Below are positions 1 through 5,302 of a stretch of DNA of 6,092 bases, piece after piece. The notes under the pieces were generated by a model. That model ran no database searches, was not told the origin of the DNA, and saw nothing but the letters and a program-made list of their open reading frames with translations. Both the position numbers and the translations under genes were made by a program. The DNA comes from JAFRXK01 sp045603305. GTDB taxonomy: Bacteria > Bacillota > Clostridia > Lachnospirales > Lachnospiraceae. The stretch is from positions 1-6,092 of the forward strand of contig JAZULV010000106.1 in NCBI GenBank assembly GCA_045603305.1. Reading direction: 5' to 3'. Within the stretch, counting starts at the first letter, position 1, and each line of letters opens with the position of its first letter.

Positions 1-1
1 G

Positions 2-316
2 GTATTTAAAAGTATAACTGTTGATAATGGACATGAGTTTGCTTATTGTGCTGAGATGGAGAGATCCGTATTTAATCCTGAAGAAAAACGTACTCATATA
101 TATTATTGTCATCCATATAGCAGCTGGGAGAGAGGAACTAATGAAGTAACTAATAAGATGGTACGACGTAAAGTTCCTAAGGGAAGTAATTTTGATGATA
201 AGACTGAAGAAGATATTATTGAGATAGAGAAGTGGATTAATAATTACCCGAGACGTATACATGGGTATCATACAGCTGCAGAAATGTTGGATATGGAGCT
301 TGCAAAAATAATTTAA
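2..316 (+). CDS. IS30-family transposase, C-terminal part (5' end outside window)
   Basis: This is the C-terminal 104 residues of a DDE transposase that cuts and joins the ends of its own element. The frame is open from base 2, with 18 codons before the first visible ATG at 56, so that ATG is internal and not the start. Two IS30 signatures are present: TVDNGHEF with the second catalytic Asp (codon at 23-25), and HPYSSWERGTNE, whose final Glu (codon at 143-145) is the likely third catalytic residue. RRKVPKGSNF and a closing NNYPRRIHGYHTAAEM segment follow, also typical of the family. There are 39 residues between the Asp and the Glu against the classical 33, from a short insertion that I recall as common in clostridial members. 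The first catalytic Asp and the N-terminal HTH lie upstream of the window. Identity is secure; activity cannot be judged. Confidence 0.9.
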   Translation, partial: VFKSITVDNGHEFAYCAEMERSVFNPEEKRTHIYYCHPYSSWERGTNEVTNKMVRRKVPKGSNFDDKTEEDIIEIEKWINNYPRRIHGYHTAAEMLDMELAKII

Positions 317-328
317 AAAAAGTTGAAA

Positions 329-355
329 AAGTGTCGCATTTAATATTGACATTTT
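329..355. repeat. Probable right terminal inverted repeat of the IS30-family element
   Basis: Just after the transposase stop comes AAGTGTCGCATTTAATATTG followed by ACATTTT. This has the general shape of IS30-family ends, which often read G-T-(T/C)-G-C-A-(T/C)-T-T, then an AT stretch, then TGACA and more AT. The partner repeat is outside the window, so the call rests on position and on recalled family pattern only. The exact outer base is uncertain. Confidence 0.45.
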
Positions 356-377
356 AATTTAGTATGGAGGTGTTGAG

Positions 378-1409
378 ATGCAGTACGAGATTAAAGATGC
401 TATTCCATTGTTAGATGAACAGGGAAATCTGACACAGGCAGGCTATGCAAAGCGTTTATTGCCTGTATATGATAGAAGTAAGGTTAAAGGCGGCATAATG
501 CGACTTAAGGAATGGGACTATTACTATATTGGAAATGATAAGTTTGGTGTAGCACTGACCATTGCAGATAATAGTTATATGGGTTTGGATTCTATATCAT
601 TCTTGTCTTTTGAGGATGAACCGTGGGAGATAACCAAGAGTCCTATGCGTATTTTGACAATGGGTAAGACTGGTCTTCCGGTTACATCAGAGACAGGAGT
701 ATCTCAGATACAGGGCAAAGACTACGGGATAAAGTTTGTGGTTGATGAGGGTAAGCGAGTGCTTACTGCCCATATGGATAATTTTAAAGATGGCGAGGCA
801 ATTGATATTAACATAACTTTGTCTAAAGAGCCGGAGGAATCAATGGTTATATGTACACCCTTTAAGAAGAAAGCCCATTTCTATTATAATCAGAAGATTA
901 ACTGTATGCGTGCCGAAGGTACAGTTACTATAGGTGAAAAGACTTATGTATTCGAGCCTGAATCTGCTTTTGGTGTTTTAGACTGGGGGCGTGGTGTATG
1001 GACCTATCACAATACCTGGTACTGGGGTTCTGCCTCAGGGTTAGCTGATGGTGTGGACTTCGGTTTTAATATCGGTTATGGTTTTGGTGATACTTCAGCT
1101 GCCAGTGAGAATATGCTGTTTTACGCCGGTAAGGCTCATAAGTTGTCGCAGGTTAAGTTTGAGATACCTATGAAAGATGGTAAGGAAGACTATTTGAAAC
1201 CATGGAAGTTTACCAGTGACGATGGAAGATTTGAGATGGACTTTGAACCTGTTATTGATAGAGCTTCATGTACGGATTTCAAGCTTTTAAAGAGTGACCA
1301 GCATCAGGTGTTTGGACGATTTTCAGGTAAGGCAGTACTTGACGATGGTACTGTAGTGAAAGTTGCCGATTTGATGGGATTTGCTGAGAAAGTGGAAAAT
1401 AAGTGGTAG
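378..1409 (+). CDS. DUF2804 family protein, function unknown
   Basis: A complete 343-residue protein with the hallmarks of the DUF2804 family. It opens with PLLDEQGNLTQAGYAK (10-25), followed by RLKEWDYYYI (42-51), MVICTPF (156-162) and FYYNQKINCM (168-177). The most diagnostic block is DWGRGVWTYHNTWYWGSASG (202-221), and the protein ends with GFAEKVENKW. No signal peptide or membrane segment is visible, so it is probably cytoplasmic. It is rich in aromatic residues and in short alternating hydrophobic stretches, suggesting a beta-rich fold. No reaction is known to me for this family. The start is supported by a strong GGAGGT at 366-371, six bases ahead of the ATG. It is neither coupled to the nad genes, which have their own promoter, nor clearly to the transposase. 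No promoter is recognisable in the roughly 20 bases between the IS end and its start. The family call is confident; the function is not known. Confidence 0.87.
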   Translation: MQYEIKDAIPLLDEQGNLTQAGYAKRLLPVYDRSKVKGGIMRLKEWDYYYIGNDKFGVALTIADNSYMGLDSISFLSFEDEPWEITKSPMRILTMGKTGLPVTSETGVSQIQGKDYGIKFVVDEGKRVLTAHMDNFKDGEAIDINITLSKEPEESMVICTPFKKKAHFYYNQKINCMRAEGTVTIGEKTYVFEPESAFGVLDWGRGVWTYHNTWYWGSASGLADGVDFGFNIGYGFGDTSAASENMLFYAGKAHKLSQVKFEIPMKDGKEDYLKPWKFTSDDGRFEMDFEPVIDRASCTDFKLLKSDQHQVFGRFSGKAVLDDGTVVKVADLMGFAEKVENKW

Positions 1410-1442
1410 GATATAAGAGTTTACACTGCTTTAACAATTGTC

Positions 1443-1456
1443 TTGTCAGATGACAA
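1443..1456. promoter_or_regulatory. Palindromic operator over the -35 box, probable NiaR site
   Basis: TTGTCAGATGACAA is a perfect 6-2-6 inverted repeat (TTGTCA / TGACAA) that contains the whole -35 box of the nad promoter. A dimeric repressor bound here would block RNA polymerase. The best candidate is the NiaR/YrxA-type regulator encoded at the end of the same operon. TGTC/GACA half-sites fit what I recall of NiaR boxes in Firmicutes, but I could not compare them. The preceding TTGTC at 1438-1442 repeats one half-site in tandem. The dyad is directly seen; assigning it to NiaR is inference. Confidence 0.6.
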
Positions 1457-1471
1457 ATTAAGTGTTATAAT
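1443..1471 (+). promoter_or_regulatory. Sigma-A-type promoter of the nadA-nadB-nadC-niaR operon
   Basis: A -35 box TTGTCA (1443-1448) is separated by exactly 17 bases from a perfect -10 box TATAAT (1466-1471). Transcription would start near 1478, leaving a leader of about 36 bases before the nadA ATG, with a strong GGAGGT site at 1504-1509. This is the only convincing promoter in the gap and it points at nadA. The leader is too short for a typical riboswitch. Confidence 0.8.
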
Positions 1472-1513
1472 GCCATACGATAAGTGATAATACTTTTAAT
1501 CTTGGAGGTATAA

Positions 1514-2419
1514 ATGTCAATTACAGAAGAGATAAGACGTTTAAAAGAAGAGAAGAATGCAGTTATTCTGGCTCACTATTATGTGCCGGATGAGGTGCAG
1601 GAGATTGCTGATTATATTGGAGACTCCTATTACTTGAGCAAGGTAGCAAAAGATACAGATGCAGACATTATTGTATTTTGTGGAGTTGCATTCATGGGCG
1701 AGAGTGCCGCCATATTAAATCCGGACAAAAAGGTTCTGATGCCGGATATGGCAGCTGATTGTGCCATGGCTCATATGGTGAATCTGGACAAGATTTGCGA
1801 GATGAGAGAGTTGTATGATGACCTTGCGGTGGTGTGTTACATTAACTCTACAGCAGAGATTAAAACATACTCAGATGTCTGCGTGACCTCAGCCAATGCA
1901 ATTAAGATTGTAAGGAATCTTCCTAATAAGAATATTTTCTTTATTCCTGACGGAAATCTCGGAAGATATGTTGCAGAGCAGGTTCCGGAGAAGAATATTG
2001 TGTTAAATGATGGTTACTGTCCAATCCATGCAGCTATGACTAAGGAGAATGTTCAGCAGGCGAAGTCAAAGTACCCTGAAGCTAAATTCTTAGTGCATCC
2101 GGAGTGTACAAAGGATTTATTAGACGAGGCAGACTACATAGGCAGTACATCAGGAATTATTGATTTTGTGGCAGAAGATGAAGGTGAAGAGTATATCATA
2201 GGAACAGAGATTGGAGTGTTCTACGAGTTAAAGAAGCAGAATCCGCACAAGAAGTTCTATACACTTTCTCCAAATCAGATTTGTACAGATATGAAGTTTG
2301 TGACCTTAGAAAAGGTGCTTGAAGTTTTAGAGAATGAAACTAATGAGATGACTGTTACAGAGGACATGAGACTTAAAGCGCTGGCACCACTTGAGAGAAT
2401 GCTTGAGCTTGCGAAATAG
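1514..2419 (+). CDS. nadA: Quinolinate synthase NadA
   Basis: NadA condenses iminoaspartate with dihydroxyacetone phosphate to quinolinate, using an oxygen-sensitive [4Fe-4S] cluster in the cytoplasm. At 301 residues it matches the compact form of the family. The three cluster cysteines are recognisable: Cys83 in MAADCAMAH, Cys169 in NDGYCPIHA and Cys257 in NQICTDMK, in the spacing of the Thermotoga-type enzyme. Other family motifs are AHYYVPDEVQ (20-29), GDSYYLS (36-42), CGVAFMGESA (56-65), YINSTAE (109-115), FIPDGNLG (143-150), LVHPEC (193-198) and GTEIG (230-234). The start is fixed by GGAGGT at 1504-1509, four bases before the ATG, and the protein begins directly in its conserved domain. 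It is first in the operon, directly behind the promoter and palindrome, and nadB follows 12 bases later. Nothing appears damaged. Confidence 0.97.
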   Translation: MSITEEIRRLKEEKNAVILAHYYVPDEVQEIADYIGDSYYLSKVAKDTDADIIVFCGVAFMGESAAILNPDKKVLMPDMAADCAMAHMVNLDKICEMRELYDDLAVVCYINSTAEIKTYSDVCVTSANAIKIVRNLPNKNIFFIPDGNLGRYVAEQVPEKNIVLNDGYCPIHAAMTKENVQQAKSKYPEAKFLVHPECTKDLLDEADYIGSTSGIIDFVAEDEGEEYIIGTEIGVFYELKKQNPHKKFYTLSPNQICTDMKFVTLEKVLEVLENETNEMTVTEDMRLKALAPLERMLELAK

Positions 2420-2431
2420 GAAAGAGATAAT

Positions 2432-3721
2432 ATGAAGACTGATATATTGATTGTGGGAAGTGGATGTGCAGGTTTGTACTGTGCACTTAATCTTCCGCAG
2501 GATAAAAACATTACTATTATTACAAAATCAGACGTAGAGAGCAATGATTCATTTCTTGCTCAGGGCGGCATGTGTATGCTTAAGGACGAAGCAGATTATG
2601 ACAGCTTTTATGAAGATACAATGAAGGCAGGTCATTATGAAAATGATGAGAAGTCAGTAGAGATTATGATTCGTTCTTCCCAGGATGTTGTTAAAGATTT
2701 GATAGGTTTTGGAGCAGATTTTGAGAAGGATGAAACCGGAGGACTGGAGTTTACCAGAGAGGGCGGTCATTCCGAAAAGCGTATTATTTTTCATGCGGAT
2801 GTGACAGGAAAGGAAATTACCAGTACCCTGCTGGCAGAAGTGAGAAAGCGTCCAAACATAACAATACTGGAATACACAACTATGATTGATTTGATTGCAG
2901 AGGATAATGTATGTTATGGTGCGGTACTTTTGATGGCGGATGGCAGTATCGAAAAGGCAGAGGCTGATTATACTGTTATGGCTACCGGAGGCGTGGGAGG
3001 TCTGTACAGACATTCTACTAATTTCAGGCATCTTACCGGTGATGGTATTGCTGTTGCAATTCGTCACGGCGTAGAGTTGAAGGATATTACATATGTTCAG
3101 ATTCATCCGACTACATTATATTCAGATGAAGAGAGATGCTTTTTGATTTCTGAATCAGTTCGTGGTGAGGGTGCGGTGCTTCGTGATAAGAATGGCAACC
3201 GTTTTGTTAATGAACTTTTACCAAGAGACGTACTTACTCAGGCGATTAAAGAGCAGATGGAGAAGGATGGCACAGAGTTTGTATGGGAGGATTTACGTCC
3301 GATACCTTTAGAAGAGCTTAAGAGCCATTTTCCTAACATCGTTGAGCATTGTGAAAGCTTAGGATATGATGTAACTAAGGAATGTATTCCGGTGGTACCG
3401 GCACAGCATTATTTTATGGGTGGTGTTAAGGTAAATCATCAGAGTAAGACTTCCATGGAGCAGTTATATGCGGTGGGTGAGACAGCCTGCAATGGTGTCC
3501 ATGGAAAGAACCGCCTGGCAAGTAATTCACTTTTGGAAAGTCTGGTATTTGCAAAGCGTGCTGCCTTGGATATTGCAGAGAATCAGGAACCTGTGGTAAA
3601 GAATCAAAAGATAATAGAGCAGGTTGATATGGAGCAGTACAGTGATATTGATAAATTGCGCAGAAAGTATCACCGACTAGTAAGAGATAAAGTAGAAATT
3701 ATGACAAGAAAGGGAGAATAA
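2432..3721 (+). CDS. nadB: L-aspartate oxidase NadB, short form
   Basis: NadB is an FAD enzyme that oxidises L-aspartate to iminoaspartate, the substrate of NadA; in an anaerobe fumarate is the likely electron acceptor. The N-terminus is a dinucleotide-binding motif, VGSGCAG (8-14), followed by SFLAQGGM (40-47). Residues matching the catalytic set of the E. coli enzyme are Glu110 in REGGHS, His225 in IHPT, Arg265 in LLPRD, His326 in AQHYFMGG and Arg361 in NRLASNSLLE. Gly349-Glu350 in AVGE belongs to the second FAD-binding segment. At 429 residues it is about 100 shorter than the usual 530-540, with only the first helix or so of the C-terminal helical domain left. No remnant follows, because nadC starts two bases after the stop, so this looks like a natural short form and not a frameshift. 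A weak AGGAAAGAG overlaps the nadA stop, suggesting translational coupling. Confidence 0.96.
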   Translation: MKTDILIVGSGCAGLYCALNLPQDKNITIITKSDVESNDSFLAQGGMCMLKDEADYDSFYEDTMKAGHYENDEKSVEIMIRSSQDVVKDLIGFGADFEKDETGGLEFTREGGHSEKRIIFHADVTGKEITSTLLAEVRKRPNITILEYTTMIDLIAEDNVCYGAVLLMADGSIEKAEADYTVMATGGVGGLYRHSTNFRHLTGDGIAVAIRHGVELKDITYVQIHPTTLYSDEERCFLISESVRGEGAVLRDKNGNRFVNELLPRDVLTQAIKEQMEKDGTEFVWEDLRPIPLEELKSHFPNIVEHCESLGYDVTKECIPVVPAQHYFMGGVKVNHQSKTSMEQLYAVGETACNGVHGKNRLASNSLLESLVFAKRAALDIAENQEPVVKNQKIIEQVDMEQYSDIDKLRRKYHRLVRDKVEIMTRKGE

Positions 3722-3723
3722 AA

Positions 3724-4578
3724 ATGTTTGATCAGGTAACTTTAAAGTTGAATGTAGACCCACTTATTTTAAGTGCATTAAAAGAAGATATCAGTAGTGA
3801 GGATGTTTCTACAAATAGTATTATGAAAAAGCCACAGGCCGGTGAAGTAGATTTAATTTGCAAGCAGGATGGTATCATTTGTGGTCTTCAGGTATTTGAA
3901 CGAGTATTTACACTTATGGATGACAGTACAAAGGTAGAGTTCTTTGTAGAAGATGGCGACGAGGTAAAGAAGGGACAGCTGATGGCAAAGGTATATGGTG
4001 ATATCCGTGTGCTCCTTTGCGGTGAGAGAACAGCCCTTAATTACTTACAGAGAATGAGCGGTATTGCAACATATACTCATTCAGTTGCAGCTCTTCTGGC
4101 AGGAACAAAGACAAAGCTTTTAGACACAAGAAAGACAACACCGAACAACCGTATTTTCGAGAAGTATTCTGTACGTATCGGTGGTGGTAATAATCATAGA
4201 TACAATCTTTCAGACGGAGTTCTTTTAAAGGACAATCATATCGGTGCAGCCGGCGGCGTAGAAAAGGCTATAAAGATGGCGAAGGAATATGCTCCGTTTG
4301 TTCGTAAAATCGAAGTAGAAGTAGAGAACTTTGATATGGTTAAAGAAGCGGTTGCAGCAGGGGCTGATATTATTATGCTTGACAATATGAGTCATGAGCA
4401 GCTTAAAGAAGCAATTGAGTATATCGACGGAAGAGCAGAGGTTGAAGTATCCGGTAATGTAACAAAAGAAAACATTGCAAAGCTTACAGACCTTGGTGTG
4501 GATTACATATCAAGCGGTGCATTGACACATTCAGCACCGATTATGGATATTTCACTTAAGAATCTTCACGCAGTTTAA
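3724..4578 (+). CDS. nadC: Nicotinate-nucleotide pyrophosphorylase (carboxylating), quinolinate phosphoribosyltransferase NadC
   Basis: NadC joins quinolinate to PRPP, releasing CO2 and pyrophosphate to give nicotinate mononucleotide, the entry to the common NAD pathway. Its 284 residues match the usual length. An N-terminal alpha/beta domain (about 12-100) is followed by the catalytic barrel. Diagnostic motifs are ERTALNYLQRMSGIAT (101-116), LDTRKTTP (133-140), GGGNNHRYNLSD (153-164), LLKDNHIGAAGG (167-178), KIEVEVEN (195-202), IIMLDNM (216-222), VEVSGN (240-245) and ISSGALTHS (262-270). Arg102, Arg136, Lys137, His158, Arg159 and Lys169 fall where substrate-binding residues are expected. The ATG lies two bases after the nadB stop and its GGGAG ribosome site (3712-3716) is inside the end of nadB, so the two genes are almost certainly translationally coupled. 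Everything needed for activity appears intact. Confidence 0.97.
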   Translation: MFDQVTLKLNVDPLILSALKEDISSEDVSTNSIMKKPQAGEVDLICKQDGIICGLQVFERVFTLMDDSTKVEFFVEDGDEVKKGQLMAKVYGDIRVLLCGERTALNYLQRMSGIATYTHSVAALLAGTKTKLLDTRKTTPNNRIFEKYSVRIGGGNNHRYNLSDGVLLKDNHIGAAGGVEKAIKMAKEYAPFVRKIEVEVENFDMVKEAVAAGADIIMLDNMSHEQLKEAIEYIDGRAEVEVSGNVTKENIAKLTDLGVDYISSGALTHSAPIMDISLKNLHAV

Positions 4579-4591
4579 GAAAGGTAGCAAA

Positions 4592-5149
4592 ATGGGGATG
4601 AACGGGCAGGAAAGACGTGAACAAATTTTAAATATATTGAAAACTAGTGGGGAACCGGTTGCAGGCATGGAACTGGCAAAACGTCTGGATGTCAGTCGCC
4701 AGGTGATTGTGCAGGATATGGCACTCTTGCGTGCAAATGGTGTAGAGATTATATCCACAAACCGCGGATACGTTATTTCCGGTGAAGTCGAAAAGCGTTG
4801 CAGTCGTGTGTTTAAAGTAATTCACACCGAGGAGCAGGTAGAGGAAGAACTGAATCTTTATGTGGACTATGGTGGAAAGGTTGAAGATGTATTCGTATAT
4901 CACAAGGTACATGGAGTAATAAAAGTTGATATGAACATAAAATCCCGCATGGATGTTCAAAAATATGTATATGACATTTCCACAGGAAAATCAACCCAGC
5001 TGATGAAGCTGACCTCAAACTATCATTACCATACAATCACTGCCGACAGTGAAGAGATTCTGGACATGATTCAGGAAGAGCTTAAGAAGAGAGGTTTTCT
5101 TGCAAAACTTCAGGATTATGAGCCGGTAGATTTCTGGAGCGGGAAGTAG
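4592..5149 (+). CDS. niaR: NiaR/YrxA-type NAD biosynthesis repressor (HTH_11 plus 3H domain)
   Basis: A 185-residue niacin-responsive transcription repressor. Residues about 6-62 form an HTH_11 winged helix (RREQILNILK, AKRLDVSRQVIVQDMALLR, IISTNRGYVI). Residues about 74-172 form the 3H domain. His78, Glu86, His145 and His147 line up, with an offset of one, with the four metal ligands I recall from Thermotoga TM1602. His104 and His107 lie in VYHKVHG, where the family more often reads VxHPVYG. Family members use niacin as co-repressor and regulate NAD synthesis or niacin uptake. The gene lies 13 bases after nadC in the same operon, so it probably controls itself through the palindrome at the nadA promoter. 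GAAAGG at 4579-4584 suits the ATG at 4592 (seven bases) better than the one at 4598 (thirteen). Some annotations call this protein NadR; it is unrelated to the enterobacterial NadR enzyme. Confidence 0.93.
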   Translation: MGMNGQERREQILNILKTSGEPVAGMELAKRLDVSRQVIVQDMALLRANGVEIISTNRGYVISGEVEKRCSRVFKVIHTEEQVEEELNLYVDYGGKVEDVFVYHKVHGVIKVDMNIKSRMDVQKYVYDISTGKSTQLMKLTSNYHYHTITADSEEILDMIQEELKKRGFLAKLQDYEPVDFWSGK

Positions 5150-5169
5150 GAAGAGAAAAATAAATATTT

Positions 5170-5210
5170 AAAGTACAGAATGTTCCAAACAAATGTTCTG
5201 TACTTTTTTT
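5170..5210 (+). terminator. Rho-independent terminator of the nad operon
   Basis: An 11-base-pair perfect stem, AAAGTACAGAA (5170-5180) with TTCTGTACTTT (5196-5206), encloses a 15-base loop. It runs into seven T residues (5204-5210), 20 bases after the niaR stop. The opposite strand lacks a comparable T tract, so it works mainly in the plus direction. It marks the end of the NAD module. Confidence 0.92.
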
Positions 5211-5218
5211 GTGTTGTG

Positions 5219-5227
5219 TGGTATAAT
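5219..5227 (+). promoter_or_regulatory. Extended -10 promoter for the gene at 5303
   Basis: TGGTATAAT gives a perfect TATAAT (5222-5227) preceded by the extended -10 TG. No good -35 box lies 16-18 bases upstream, since that stretch is the terminator stem, but an extended -10 can work without one. Transcription would start near 5234 and leave a leader of about 70 very AT-rich bases before the ATG at 5303. Confidence 0.55.
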
Positions 5228-5263
5228 TAAAAATGTAGTATTAATTATTATATTAAAGATATT

Positions 5264-5283
5264 TATGACTGTTAATAGTTATA
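5264..5283. promoter_or_regulatory. Imperfect dyad in the leader of the gene at 5303
   Basis: TATGACT (5264-5270) and AGTTATA (5277-5283) are inverted repeats with one mismatch around a six-base spacer. It lies between the predicted promoter and the ribosome site, where an operator or weak hairpin could sit. In sequence this AT-rich such dyads also arise by chance, so this is only a candidate. Confidence 0.2.
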
Positions 5284-5302
5284 TTATTTGAAAGAGGTAC
5301 AT

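Larger units (their letters stand above)
1..355 (+). mobile_element. Right-hand part of an IS30-family insertion sequence
   Basis: The left edge of the window lies inside an insertion sequence. What remains is the end of an IS30-type transposase gene followed by about 40 AT-rich bases that look like the right terminus. The left end and any target-site duplication lie outside, so I cannot say whether the element is intact. The visible coding part has no stop or frameshift. The outer boundary, placed near 355, is an estimate from the likely terminal repeat and could be off by several bases. Confidence 0.75.

Noticed and set aside
346..351. Perfect TTGACA in the IS right end as an outward-facing -35 box driving the DUF2804 gene
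   Set aside because: No TATAAT-like hexamer lies 16-18 bases downstream; that position falls on the GGAGGTGTTG of the ribosome binding site, so a transcript could not include it.
1421..1467. Long-range dyad TTACACT (1421-1427) with AGTGTTA (1461-1467) as a terminator for the DUF2804 gene
   Set aside because: The arms are short, imperfect and separated by 33 bases, and no T tract follows, so it is not a rho-independent terminator.
1410..1513. NAD-sensing riboswitch or attenuator before nadA
   Set aside because: The predicted leader is only about 36 bases and shows no structured aptamer or terminator; control by a repressor at the palindrome explains the region better.
2275..2544. Minus-strand frame across the nadA-nadB junction
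   Set aside because: It overlaps two certain genes and looks like a reverse-frame shadow; no promoter or ribosome site supports it.
2654..3106. Minus-strand open frame of 150 codons inside nadB
   Set aside because: It lies wholly opposite a well-supported conserved gene, has no convincing ribosome site or family resemblance, and reads as a cysteine-rich shadow frame.
3640..3721. Frameshift or premature stop as the cause of the short NadB
   Set aside because: The nadC ribosome site and start codon follow at once, leaving no remnant of a C-terminal domain in any frame.
4552..4758. Minus-strand frame across the nadC-niaR junction
   Set aside because: It is opposite two confident genes, short, and has no protein features that support it.
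4628..5036. Two minus-strand frames opposite niaR (4628-4960 and 4812-5036)
   Set aside because: Both are antisense to a conserved regulator and encode low-plausibility sequence without recognisable motifs.
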